This document shows, one piece after another, positions 40,756-49,505 of a DNA stretch of 58,961 nt. The position numbers and the translations under genes are program-made. The first letter of the stretch is position 1, and each line of letters begins with the position of its first letter. This DNA comes from a virus. The stretch spans positions 1 to 58,961 of IMG/VR virus record IMGVR_UViG_3300046005_001450; one strand, written 5' to 3'. The notes beneath the pieces are model-generated. The model was not told the DNA's origin and did not search any database. It saw nothing but the letters and a program-made list of their open reading frames with translations.

Positions 40756-42387
40756 ATGAAAACAGCCTTTAATCAAGAAGCTAAAGAGAAATTAGCAAAG
40801 GGTATTAAAACCGTAGCAGATGCTGTTGGTTCTACCTTAGGTCCATACGGACGAAATGTATTATTCCTTGACGAATATGGAAGTGTACGTAGTACAAAAG
40901 ATGGTGTAACTGTAGCTAAAGAGCTTAAAAATCTTGAGGATCCTATTGAACATATGGGTGCTCAAATGATAAAAGAAGCATCTATTAAAACGGCTGATAA
41001 AGCCGGAGATGGAACTACTACATCAACTGTATTAGCTAATGAGTTAATTCAAAAAGCATTTAGCAGTATAAACACTAATACTAATGTAGTATCTGTAAAA
41101 AAAGGTATTGAAGCCGGAGCTGCTGAGGTGTTAGCAGGTTTAAAACAAATTAAACGTGAAATTACTTCTCCTGAACAAATTAAACAGGTAGCTACTATTT
41201 CTGCTAACAATGATGAAGAAATTGGAGCATTAGTTGCTGAAGCAATGGAATTAGTAGGACAAGATGGTGTGGTAACGGTTGAAGAATCTAAAACAGGAGA
41301 AACATCATTAGAAACAGTTGAAGGTATCCAATTCGATAGAGGATACAAATCAATGTATTTTGTAACTGATAATAACTCAATGTCAGCCACATTACAAAAC
41401 CCAGTAATCTTAATTTATAACGGACGTTTAGTATCAGTTAAAGAATTACTTCCAATTCTTGAAGGTGCTTCTCAAACAGATAGTTCATTATTAATCATTG
41501 CTGAAGATATTGATGGTGAAGCATTATCTACGTTGATCGTAAATAAAATGAGAGGTATGTTAAAAGTAGTAGCAGTTAAAGCTCCTGATTTTGGAGATAG
41601 ACGTGCTGCTGTTTTAGAAGATATTGCTACTGTAACTGGTGGAACTGTAGTAACACCTGAAAAAGGTATGAAATTAGACAGATTTAATTCTGAATGGTTT
41701 GGTACTTCTAGAGTTGTAACTGTAACTAAAGATACTACTACAATTGTAGATGGTAGAGGTGAAGAAACAGCTGTTCAAGAACGCGTATCTGAACTTAAAG
41801 AGCAAATCAACAAGGCAACCTCAGCGTTTGAAAAAGAACATTTACAAGAACGTTTAGGTAAATTAGTAGGTGGTGTAGCCGTAATCAACATTGGTGGTGC
41901 TACTGAAACCGAAATTAAAGAGAAAAAAGACCGTATCGATGATGCTTTACAAGCAACAAAAGCTGCTTTAGAAGAAGGTTTATTGCCTGGTGGTGGTATT
42001 GCTTTATTAGAAGCTAGAGAAGGAATTACTCAAAACAAAACAGACGGAGGTGATTTTAACTTAGGTAAAAGAATCGTTTACACTGCTTGTGGTGCTCCAT
42101 TCTTAAAAATCCTTACAAACGCTGGTATTGAAACTACAAATGAAATAGTTTTTGATCTTCGTAAAGCTAGAGAGGATAACCCAGAAACAGGTCGTACATT
42201 TGGGTATAATATAAAAACAGAAACAGTAACAGATATGTTTGAAGCTGGTATTATCGATCCGATGAAAGTAGTACGTACCGCGTTAGCAAATGCTGTATCT
42301 GTTGCCGGGACTGTATTAATAACAGAATGTGTACTTTATAACGAACCTAAAAAAGATAAAGATGATCAACAACACCCTATGGGTTGA
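40756..42387 (+). CDS. groEL: Chaperonin GroEL, phage-encoded
   Basis: 543 aa, full length. Equatorial ATP-site features: VGSTLGPYGRNVLF, TKDGVTVAKE, AGDGTTTSTVLA, and GLLPGGGIALLEA. Apical-domain sequence such as GYKSMYFVTDNNSMSATLQN and KAPDFGDRRAAVLEDIA is well preserved. The C-terminus ends KDDQQHPMG, without the repeated GGM tail of most bacterial GroELs, so chamber lining differs. Probably folds phage proteins (capsid or replisome). Overlaps the clamp-loader start by 26 bases. Codon use looks like the rest of the phage, so the acquisition is not recent. Confidence 0.95.
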   Translation: MKTAFNQEAKEKLAKGIKTVADAVGSTLGPYGRNVLFLDEYGSVRSTKDGVTVAKELKNLEDPIEHMGAQMIKEASIKTADKAGDGTTTSTVLANELIQKAFSSINTNTNVVSVKKGIEAGAAEVLAGLKQIKREITSPEQIKQVATISANNDEEIGALVAEAMELVGQDGVVTVEESKTGETSLETVEGIQFDRGYKSMYFVTDNNSMSATLQNPVILIYNGRLVSVKELLPILEGASQTDSSLLIIAEDIDGEALSTLIVNKMRGMLKVVAVKAPDFGDRRAAVLEDIATVTGGTVVTPEKGMKLDRFNSEWFGTSRVVTVTKDTTTIVDGRGEETAVQERVSELKEQINKATSAFEKEHLQERLGKLVGGVAVINIGGATETEIKEKKDRIDDALQATKAALEEGLLPGGGIALLEAREGITQNKTDGGDFNLGKRIVYTACGAPFLKILTNAGIETTNEIVFDLRKAREDNPETGRTFGYNIKTETVTDMFEAGIIDPMKVVRTALANAVSVAGTVLITECVLYNEPKKDKDDQQHPMG

Positions 42388-43273
42388 GAAATATAGGTCA
42401 CAAACTTTAGAACAATACGTTGGAAATGAGGGTATAAAAGCCTTCATTTCTAAATGTATTACTAATAATGATATTCCTCACCTATTATTCTATGGTAAAG
42501 CAGGTACAGGTAAAACTACCTTAGCTAAATTAATCACTAGAAATATTAAATGTGATTTGATGTACATAAATGCATCGGATGAAAGAGGTATAGATACTAT
42601 TAGAGAAAAGATTGTTGACTTTGCTTCTGTAAATAGTTTTAACCCTATAAAGGTTGTTATTTTAGATGAAGCAGATTACCTTACACCTCAAGCACAAGCA
42701 GCTTTGCGTAATGTTATGGAAACATATTCTGCTAAAACTAGATTTATATTAACAGCAAATTATGCTGAGCGTATAATTGATCCGTTAAAAAGCAGATGTC
42801 AAACATTTCATATTGAACCACCAACAAAAGGTGAAGTAGCCAAACATACTGCTGGTATCTTAGACCAAGAAGGAGTGTCATATAAATTACCAGCATTAGC
42901 TGGAATAATTAAAACCTATTACCCAGATATTAGAAAAATTATTAATGTTGCTCAACAGTCAATAGATGATAATAATACATTAAATCCTGGGGCATTAATC
43001 GCCAATGTTGAAGACGTATTAAACACCATTATACTGCTGTTAAAAGCACGACCTAAGAGTGTTTGGGCAGATATACGACAAGCAGTAGTCGATGAAGATA
43101 TCAACGATTTTATACCGTTATTTACGGGATTATATGAGCGAGCAACAGAATATACTTCATCTCCTCCTGATGTAGCAATACATGCCGCCCAATATATGTG
43201 GCAAAATAACACAATAGCTGATAAAGAATTAAACTTTATGGCTTTTACATCTCAACTATTAAAAATTAAATAA
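42362..43273 (+). CDS. Clamp loader large subunit, gp44-like AAA+ ATPase
   Basis: 303 aa with start at ATG 42362 (MINNTLWVEKYR), chosen because TLWVEKYRSQTLEQYVG is the usual N-terminus of this family; longer forms would only add residues inside groEL. Walker A FYGKAGTGKTTLA (Lys51), Walker B VVILDEADYL, sensor 1 FILTANY, and the arginine-finger SRC motif (DPLKSRCQTF). Loads the gp45-type clamp with the gp62-like subunit encoded downstream. Length agrees with T4 gp44 (319 aa). Confidence 0.93.
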   Translation: MINNTLWVEKYRSQTLEQYVGNEGIKAFISKCITNNDIPHLLFYGKAGTGKTTLAKLITRNIKCDLMYINASDERGIDTIREKIVDFASVNSFNPIKVVILDEADYLTPQAQAALRNVMETYSAKTRFILTANYAERIIDPLKSRCQTFHIEPPTKGEVAKHTAGILDQEGVSYKLPALAGIIKTYYPDIRKIINVAQQSIDDNNTLNPGALIANVEDVLNTIILLLKARPKSVWADIRQAVVDEDINDFIPLFTGLYERATEYTSSPPDVAIHAAQYMWQNNTIADKELNFMAFTSQLLKIK

Positions 43274-43274
43274 A

Positions 43275-43493
43275 ATGGATCAAAAAGAATTGAACATGAA
43301 TGTGGCTTTAAAAGACACAACAGCTATTACTTGTGAAGAATGCGGGCATAGTGTATTTCAAGAAGGAGTATTACTTCGTAAAATATCTCGATTTGTAACA
43401 GGAACTTCCCAAGATGCTCTTATGCCTATACCAGTATTTGCTTGTGCTAACTGTGGACACGTGAATGCTGAATTTATGCCTAAAGATAAATAA
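43275..43493 (+). CDS. Zinc-ribbon protein (72 aa)
   Basis: Two C-x2-C knuckles, ITCEECGHSVFQE and FACANCGHVNAEF, separated by about 40 residues, form a zinc ribbon. Small proteins of this kind often sit between the gp44- and gp62-type genes in T4-like phages and probably bind nucleic acid or another replication protein. Placed 1 base after the clamp loader and 2 bases before the small subunit. Confidence 0.75.
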   Translation: MDQKELNMNVALKDTTAITCEECGHSVFQEGVLLRKISRFVTGTSQDALMPIPVFACANCGHVNAEFMPKDK

Positions 43494-43495
43494 AA

Positions 43496-43945
43496 ATGAC
43501 AGTATTTGATTGGATGAAACAGGTAACCTATATACGGGATCCTTGGCATACCTTTAGTGATGAAGACAAAGAAAGTTTTAATGTCTATATGCTTCACAAA
43601 GTTATATCAATGCATGAGCCCTATATTGAATTAGCTAACTATTTACAAACGTTATGGTTATTAACTCCTGAGCAAATCTATACTATATATTGTGGTTATT
43701 TACCTGAAAATAAAATATTTGCTAAATATATTAAATCAAGTAAAACCAAAGCAAATTATGATTTAGTTACTATATTAGCTAATCATTACCAATTATCAAC
43801 AAGGGAGATAAAATCTTATCTACATATATTAAGTGAAGATGAAATAAAAAATGTTTTAACTAGCAGAGGAATGAATGATGATGAAATACAAAAACTATTA
43901 AATGAAAAAAGTACCAAAGCATCTAAAGCCTCTACTGGAGCATAA
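43496..43945 (+). CDS. Clamp loader small subunit, gp62-like
   Basis: 149 aa helical protein. FDWMKQVTYIRDPWHTFSDE, then ESFNVYMLHKVISMHEPYIE and a later YCGYLPENKIFAKYIKSSK match the pattern of gp62 family proteins (helical, with a conserved Trp-x2-F and SM-x-E/Y). Works with the gp44-like ATPase to load the clamp. T4 gp62 is 187 aa. It overlaps the following nuclease gene by 44 bases. Confidence 0.75.
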   Translation: MTVFDWMKQVTYIRDPWHTFSDEDKESFNVYMLHKVISMHEPYIELANYLQTLWLLTPEQIYTIYCGYLPENKIFAKYIKSSKTKANYDLVTILANHYQLSTREIKSYLHILSEDEIKNVLTSRGMNDDEIQKLLNEKSTKASKASTGA

Positions 43946-44843
43946 AGCTGAAGAGATTAATTGGGAAGTGGATAAAATTGTATCTTATTCCCAATTTTCA
44001 ACTTGGAAACAATGCCCACATAAATGGAAACTTCAAAACGTAGATAAACTTAAAAATCCACCTAGTATTCATTTGATATTTGGGACGGCAATACATACCG
44101 CTTTACAACATTATTTAAAAATAATGTATGAGCAAAGTGGAGCTGCTGCTGATAGAGAAGATATAGTTCAATTATTTGAAGATAGTCTTAGAGCAGAATA
44201 TAAAAAAGGTTTTGAACAGAATAAACAAACCCATTTTTCAAATGCTGAAGAAATGGCTGAGTTTTTTGAAGATGGAAAAACAATATTAGAATACTTCAAA
44301 AGAAAAAAAGGAGGATACTTTTCAACTCGTAAAACACATCTTGTAGGAATAGAATTTCCATTATCATATGCACCACATGAAGATTATCCTAACGTTAAGT
44401 TTAAAGGATTTATTGATCTTATCTTCTATAATGAGAATTCAGAGAAGCTGTATATCTATGATATAAAAACCTCAACTCGTGGTTGGAAAGATAAAGATAA
44501 AAAAGATGAAACTAAAACATCTCAAATCTTACTTTATAAATCTTACTTTAGTAAAATATTTAATTGGGATATCGATAAGATAGAAGTTGAATTCTTTATT
44601 GTTAAAAGAAAAATTTGGGAAGAAAGTGATTTTCCCATTCCCCGAATTCAAGAATTCTTCCCACCATCAGGGACAAGAAAACGTTTGAATGCTACAGAAG
44701 CTTTTCGTACATTCATTGAAGATTGCTTCACTACAGAAGGTAAACCACAAGAAAAAGAATTTACAAAAATTGTAAGTCCGTTATGTGGGTGGTGTCAATT
44801 TAATGATAAACCTTCTCTCTGTAGTAAAGTTAATTCTTTATAA
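43902..44843 (+). CDS. PD-(D/E)XK nuclease (RecB/Cas4-like)
   Basis: 313 aa. SYSQFSTWKQCPHKWKLQNV is the typical N-terminal motif with Cys. LIFGTAIHTALQHYL, FKGFIDLIFYNENSEKLYIY (catalytic Asp) and YDIKTSTRGW (the D-x-K part) complete the nuclease core. CGWCQFNDKPSLCS near the end supplies cysteines that may hold an iron-sulfur cluster with the first Cys. A recombination or DNA-end processing nuclease is likely, linked with UvsX-type recombination. Start ATG 43902 lies inside the gp62-like gene; a later start is possible. Confidence 0.85.
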   Translation: MKKVPKHLKPLLEHKAEEINWEVDKIVSYSQFSTWKQCPHKWKLQNVDKLKNPPSIHLIFGTAIHTALQHYLKIMYEQSGAAADREDIVQLFEDSLRAEYKKGFEQNKQTHFSNAEEMAEFFEDGKTILEYFKRKKGGYFSTRKTHLVGIEFPLSYAPHEDYPNVKFKGFIDLIFYNENSEKLYIYDIKTSTRGWKDKDKKDETKTSQILLYKSYFSKIFNWDIDKIEVEFFIVKRKIWEESDFPIPRIQEFFPPSGTRKRLNATEAFRTFIEDCFTTEGKPQEKEFTKIVSPLCGWCQFNDKPSLCSKVNSL

Positions 44844-44850
44844 ATTCACA

Positions 44851-44859
44851 TATATTTAT
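44851..44859 (+). promoter_or_regulatory. Candidate late-type promoter for glycosylation block 2
   Basis: TATATTTAT in the 32-base gap after the nuclease, 17 bases before the next ATG. No TTTG box at the class I spacing. Confidence 0.4.
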
Positions 44860-44875
44860 ATCCAAATATATAATT

Positions 44876-45079
44876 ATGGCAAGTAAAAATGACAAACTTA
44901 CTCTTACAAGTGTTAAAGTACACGAAGAGTTATTCGACGACTTTAAAGTCGCTAGTATTAAAAACAAATTTAATCTACAAAAACTTACAAACCGCGCAAT
45001 GCATCTTTATTTAAACAATGATGAATTTCGCAAACAATTACACAATCACACTGAGTTAGTGTTGAGTGGCAGTCTTTAA
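44876..45079 (+). CDS. Small putative DNA-binding protein (67 aa)
   Basis: LTLTSVKVHEELFDDFKVAS followed by NKFNLQKLTNRAMHLYLNN has the strand-helix-helix arrangement of ribbon-helix-helix proteins (Arc/MetJ class). A dimeric DNA binder is plausible. It stands alone after a promoter-like motif and before the glycosyltransferase pair. No known family name. Confidence 0.6.
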   Translation: MASKNDKLTLTSVKVHEELFDDFKVASIKNKFNLQKLTNRAMHLYLNNDEFRKQLHNHTELVLSGSL

Positions 45080-45097
45080 TATCCTTTAAAATTTGTT

Positions 45098-46540
45098 ATG
45101 AAAGAAAATTACATCCCGCAAGAGAAGCGGAAAAAAATCCTGCTATTATCCGATGACATTAGAACAACATCGGGGATAGCTACAATGGCCCGAGAAATCG
45201 TATTAGGAACGTGCCATCACTACAATTGGGTAAATTTAGGAGCAACTATCCAAAATCCCGATGAAGGTAAAAAATTAGATTTAAGCGGAGATTCCAACAA
45301 CTTTGCTCAAATCACAGATGCAAACGTTATACTCTACCCATCTTCAGGGTATGGTACTATTGAAAGAATTAGAGATCTTTTAAAAACGGAAAAACCAGAT
45401 GCAATTATGTTGTTTACAGACCCTCGTTATTGGGAGTGGTTATGGATGCATGAAAGAGAAATACGTTCTCAAGTACCTATTTTATATCTTAATATTTGGG
45501 ATTCATTACCTTATCCATTATACAATAAAGGATACTATGAATCCTGTGATCTACTAATGGCTATTTCAAAACAAACTGAAAATATCAACAGATCAGTATT
45601 AGGAGAAGCAGCCCATGATAAAGTAATAGGATATGTTCCTCATGGAATTAATGAAAATGTATTTTTTCCTATTAATGAAGGGGATGAAAAATGGAATGAA
45701 CTTCAAGAGTTTAAAAAGAATTTATTTGGGATTAAAGAATATGAATTCGTATTAATGTTTAATTCACGAAATATTAGACGTAAATCATTCCCTGATACTC
45801 TTCTAGCATGGAAATTATTTGTTGACAGCCTCCCAGAGGACAAAAAAGATAAAGTAGCATTTATTGCCCACACTCAACCAGTAGATGAAAATGGAACAGA
45901 TTTACCAGCAGTAATCGAAATGATCTGGGGTAAAACACCACCTAATGTGTTTCTTACAGGATTAAACCGATTCATTCCCGAACAAATGAATTTATTGTTT
46001 AACTGTGCTGATGCTGGAATATTAATTTCATCAAATGAAGGTTGGGGATTATCATTAACTGAAGCTATGATGTGTGGTAAGCCTATTATTGCAAACGTTA
46101 CTGGAGGTATGCAAGATCAAATGCGTTTTGAAGACGAAAATGGAGATTGGATCAAGTTTACAGAAGAATTTGGATCAAACCATTTTGGAAAATATAAAAA
46201 ATGTGGAGAATGGGCCTTTCCTGTATTCCCTAGCAATATGAGCTTAATAGGCTCCGTACCAACGCCTTATATATTTGATGATAGAGCAGATTTTAGAGAT
46301 GCTGCTAATCAAATCCAAGCAATATACGATTTAAGTTCAGAAGAACGCAAACGTTTAGGAAATTTAGCACGTGAATGGACTTTATCTGATGAAGCTATGA
46401 TGACTTCAACTAATATGGGTAAAAATGTTATTAGATATATTGATCAAACGTTTGATACTTGGATACCAAGAAAATCTCATGATTTCCTTAAAATAGAAGA
46501 ATTAATCGCAAAACAAAATAAAACTGTAATTTCGTTATGA
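45098..46540 (+). CDS. Glycosyltransferase group 1 (GT-B fold)
   Basis: 480 aa. The N-terminal Rossmann domain starts KKILLLSDDIRTTSGIATMA with the glycine-rich loop, and the second domain carries FNCADAGILISSNEGWGLSL and TEAMMCGKPIIANVTGG, the E-x7-E-type donor-binding region of GT4 enzymes. Retaining transfer of an activated sugar, donor unknown. Its stop overlaps the next glycosyltransferase start by 4 bases (ATGA), so the two GT-B enzymes are coupled. Confidence 0.85.
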   Translation: MKENYIPQEKRKKILLLSDDIRTTSGIATMAREIVLGTCHHYNWVNLGATIQNPDEGKKLDLSGDSNNFAQITDANVILYPSSGYGTIERIRDLLKTEKPDAIMLFTDPRYWEWLWMHEREIRSQVPILYLNIWDSLPYPLYNKGYYESCDLLMAISKQTENINRSVLGEAAHDKVIGYVPHGINENVFFPINEGDEKWNELQEFKKNLFGIKEYEFVLMFNSRNIRRKSFPDTLLAWKLFVDSLPEDKKDKVAFIAHTQPVDENGTDLPAVIEMIWGKTPPNVFLTGLNRFIPEQMNLLFNCADAGILISSNEGWGLSLTEAMMCGKPIIANVTGGMQDQMRFEDENGDWIKFTEEFGSNHFGKYKKCGEWAFPVFPSNMSLIGSVPTPYIFDDRADFRDAANQIQAIYDLSSEERKRLGNLAREWTLSDEAMMTSTNMGKNVIRYIDQTFDTWIPRKSHDFLKIEELIAKQNKTVISL

Positions 46541-47835
46541 GTAAACCAATTTGTATAGTAAGCTGTCCTATCGACACATTTAGTGGATATGGAGCTAGAT
46601 CACGTGATTTTGTAAGATCACTTATTGCCTCTAAAGGTGAAGAATGGGATATTAGAATTTTATCCCAAAGGTGGGGACAAACCCCATTTGGAGCATTAAA
46701 TGAAAACATTCCTGAGGAAAAAGATTTAAAAGATAGAATTGCAGGAGCATTAACTATGAATCTCCCATCACAACCTGATGTGTGGATTCAAATCACAGTA
46801 CCAAACGAGTTCCAACCAGTAGGAAAATTTAATATTGGAGTAACAGCAGGTATTGAAACTACAATTTGTGATCCTACTTGGATTGAAGGATGTAATAGAA
46901 TGAACCTAATCTTAACATCATCAGATCACTCTAAAAAAGTATTTCAAGCTAGCCGATTTGAACAAAGAAATCAAGCCGGGCAACAAACAGGAGTTACTGA
47001 ATTAAAAACACCAGTTGAAATTCTATTTGAAGGTGCTGATTTAAGTAAATACTTTAAAGCAACTAAAAAGTTAGATTATGATGTGTGTAAAGATTTAGAT
47101 ACCATTCCGGAAAATTTCTGTTATCTATTTGTTGGACATTGGCTTCAAGGTGAGTTTGGAGAAGATAGAAAAAATGTTGGATATACAATTAAAGCATTCT
47201 TAGAAGTATTTAAAAATAAAAAAAATAAACCTGCTTTAATATTAAAAGTATCTCAAGGTGCAACTTCTATTCTAGATAGAGATAGAATTTTAAAAAGAAT
47301 AGATGATGTTAGAAAAACAGTAGCTGGTAAAAATTTACCCAATATTTACGTAATACACGGCGATTTAAGCGATAGTGAAATAAATGCCATATACAATCAT
47401 ACAAAAGTAAAGGCAATGGTTAATCTCACCAAAGGTGAAGGATTTGGACGACCTTTATTAGAATTTAGCGTTGTTGGAAAACCTATTATTGCTTCTGGTT
47501 GGAGTGGTCATATTGATTTCTTACCTTCAGAATTCGCAGGTTTAGTTGGAGGTTCATTACAACAAGTTCACCCAAGTGCGCACGTTCCTAATGTTATACT
47601 ACAAAATAGCCAATGGTTTAAACCAGATGACAATCAAGTAGGACATGCTTTTAATGATGTGTTTGACAAATATAAAGATTATCAAGAAAAAGCAAAACGT
47701 CTTGCTTTTAGAAATAAACAAAATTTCTCATTAGATAAGATGACTGAATCTTTAAGCGAAACATTAGTTAAATATGTACCGGAATTTCCTAAACATATTG
47801 AACTTAAATTACCAAAACTGACAAAAATAAAATAA
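46537..47835 (+). CDS. Glycosyltransferase group 1 (GT-B fold), second copy
   Basis: 432 aa. The N-terminus ICIVSCPIDTFSGYGARSRD has the GYG loop. The donor site reads MVNLTKGEGFGRPLLEFSVV and GKPIIASGWSGHIDFLP, again GT4-like with the E-x7-E pattern (E of GEGFG and LLEFS). Divergent from the preceding enzyme, so a different linkage or sugar is expected. It lies 1 base before the zinc-ribbon protein gene. Confidence 0.85.
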   Translation: MSKPICIVSCPIDTFSGYGARSRDFVRSLIASKGEEWDIRILSQRWGQTPFGALNENIPEEKDLKDRIAGALTMNLPSQPDVWIQITVPNEFQPVGKFNIGVTAGIETTICDPTWIEGCNRMNLILTSSDHSKKVFQASRFEQRNQAGQQTGVTELKTPVEILFEGADLSKYFKATKKLDYDVCKDLDTIPENFCYLFVGHWLQGEFGEDRKNVGYTIKAFLEVFKNKKNKPALILKVSQGATSILDRDRILKRIDDVRKTVAGKNLPNIYVIHGDLSDSEINAIYNHTKVKAMVNLTKGEGFGRPLLEFSVVGKPIIASGWSGHIDFLPSEFAGLVGGSLQQVHPSAHVPNVILQNSQWFKPDDNQVGHAFNDVFDKYKDYQEKAKRLAFRNKQNFSLDKMTESLSETLVKYVPEFPKHIELKLPKLTKIK

Positions 47836-47836
47836 A

Positions 47837-48268
47837 ATGGAAGATAATTTAGTAAAATGTGCTCATTGCGATGCAGAAATGTGTTATGAATATCATAATC
47901 CTCAATTTATACAATGGATGTGTTTTAACTGTGGTTACGGAAGTACTTCACATATGGTTAAGGATAGTGACTTTGTAAAATCATCTAAAGAAATATTACC
48001 TGAATTAATTAAAGATTTAGAATTTATTGATGATGCTGGATTTGTTTGGTATCCTAGTACAATTAATGTACCTGAAAAAGGAATACTATTCCCTAATGGA
48101 ACAAGCAAAGATACATGGGGGTGGTCAGTAGCACCATTAACATTAATTAAAGATGAGGAAAAGGCTAAATTCCCTAAAAATCAAACGCATAAAGTTGATC
48201 TAGCAGGTATAGAATACTTTCCAAAAGAATCATATGCATCGGCCGTTACAAGATTAAACGCATTGTAA
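47837..48268 (+). CDS. Zinc-ribbon protein of unknown function (143 aa)
   Basis: CAHCDAEMCYEYHNPQFIQW followed by MCFNCGYGSTSH gives two C-x2-C pairs for zinc. The remaining ~100 residues are a compact domain with DDAGFVWYPSTINVPEKGIL and TWGWSVAPL. The whole-protein pattern looks conserved in T4-like phages, but I know no function. Nested among glycosylation genes with 1- and 3-base gaps. Confidence 0.65.
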   Translation: MEDNLVKCAHCDAEMCYEYHNPQFIQWMCFNCGYGSTSHMVKDSDFVKSSKEILPELIKDLEFIDDAGFVWYPSTINVPEKGILFPNGTSKDTWGWSVAPLTLIKDEEKAKFPKNQTHKVDLAGIEYFPKESYASAVTRLNAL

Positions 48269-48271
48269 AAT

Positions 48272-48889
48272 ATGAAAATAAGTTATGCAATAACAGTTTG
48301 TAATGAATTAGAGGAAATAAAAAGACTAGTCAATTTCCTTCTTTTAAACAAACGAGAACAAGATGAAATAGTTATACTATTTGATAGTAAAGGTACCAAA
48401 GAAGTTTGGAATTATTTATTAGAGACAGAAGAAAAACTTACCTTTTTACATAAAGATCAATTTAATGATGACTTTGGTAAATGGAAAAATCTACTTACTA
48501 AATTATGTACTGGAGATTTTATCTTTCAAATAGATGCTGATGAGATTCCTTGCACACCTATTATAGAATCTTTACCTTTTATTTTAGAATCAAATCCTGA
48601 ATTAGATGTGTTATTAGTACCTAGAGTAAATACTGTAGAAGGACTTACACAAGAACATATACAAAAATGGGGATGGAATATAAATTCAGAAGGATGGGTT
48701 AACTGGCCAGATTATCAATGGAGAATTTATAGAAATACTTCAAAAATACAATGGGTTAATAAAGTTCATGAAAGATTAGAAGGATTTAAAAATTATACGA
48801 CTTTACCAATGGAAGAAGATTATTCGTTATATCATCCAAAGACAATCGATAGACAAGAAAAACAAAATAAATATTACGATACATTATGA
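48272..48889 (+). CDS. Glycosyltransferase family 2
   Basis: 205 aa. ISYAITVCNELEEIKRLVNF opens a GT-A fold, FIFQIDADEIPCTP holds the DAD metal motif, and INSEGWVNWPDYQWRIYRN followed by WVNKVHERLEG is the usual C-terminal region of GT2 enzymes of the LPS-core (WaaE-like) type. Short but apparently complete. Overlaps the nucleotidyltransferase start by 4 bases. Confidence 0.82.
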   Translation: MKISYAITVCNELEEIKRLVNFLLLNKREQDEIVILFDSKGTKEVWNYLLETEEKLTFLHKDQFNDDFGKWKNLLTKLCTGDFIFQIDADEIPCTPIIESLPFILESNPELDVLLVPRVNTVEGLTQEHIQKWGWNINSEGWVNWPDYQWRIYRNTSKIQWVNKVHERLEGFKNYTTLPMEEDYSLYHPKTIDRQEKQNKYYDTL

Positions 48890-49503
48890 AAGCATTAATA
48901 CCTTGTGCTGGATTCGGCACTAGAATGAGAATGGCCCCACATCAAGCTAAAGAATTAATTCCTGATGAAACTGGAGCTCCTACTATTGAATGGTCTTTAA
49001 ATATATGTAAAAAATATAATATAGAACCTATTATTATTACTCGCCCTGAGAAGGAAGAATTTAATAAGTATTTAGACCAAAAACAAATCACTTATGTGTT
49101 TGATGATGGAAACTCAGTAGGAGAATCATTATTAAAAACACAACCATATTGGGATGCAACAAATATTGTAATTCTTCCCGATACTCGTTTTGATTATCCT
49201 GAAAATTTCTTTTTAGACGTTGATAAATGTATGAAAGCAGGCAATGATTATGTATTTGGGTTATTTGAAGTATCAGATCACCAAAATTGGGGTATTATAT
49301 GTAATAATGTATTCTTTGAAAAACCTAAACATAAATTTACTGAGTATGATTATGCGTATGCTTGGGGGACTATAGCATTTAGGAAGTCTACAGGAAAATC
49401 ATTACTTGAAAATTATAATTTAGTTTCTAAACCTTTCGAATTAAAAAATGCAGGTTATCTGTTTATAGACAATTTTAGAGATATTAGTAGAAAATATATA
49501 TAA
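48886..49503 (+). CDS. Sugar nucleotidyltransferase
   Basis: 205 aa. The signature MKALIPCAGFGTRMRMAPHQ, with KELIPDETGAPTIEWSL after it, is that of NTP-sugar-1-phosphate nucleotidyltransferases. The metal Asp is in NIVILPDTRFDYP. It would activate a sugar phosphate to an NDP-sugar for the neighbouring transferases. Shorter than RfbA/GalU (about 290 aa), lacking part of the C-terminal region. The base and sugar cannot be told. Confidence 0.8.
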   Translation: MKALIPCAGFGTRMRMAPHQAKELIPDETGAPTIEWSLNICKKYNIEPIIITRPEKEEFNKYLDQKQITYVFDDGNSVGESLLKTQPYWDATNIVILPDTRFDYPENFFLDVDKCMKAGNDYVFGLFEVSDHQNWGIICNNVFFEKPKHKFTEYDYAYAWGTIAFRKSTGKSLLENYNLVSKPFELKNAGYLFIDNFRDISRKYI

Positions 49504-49505
49504 CT

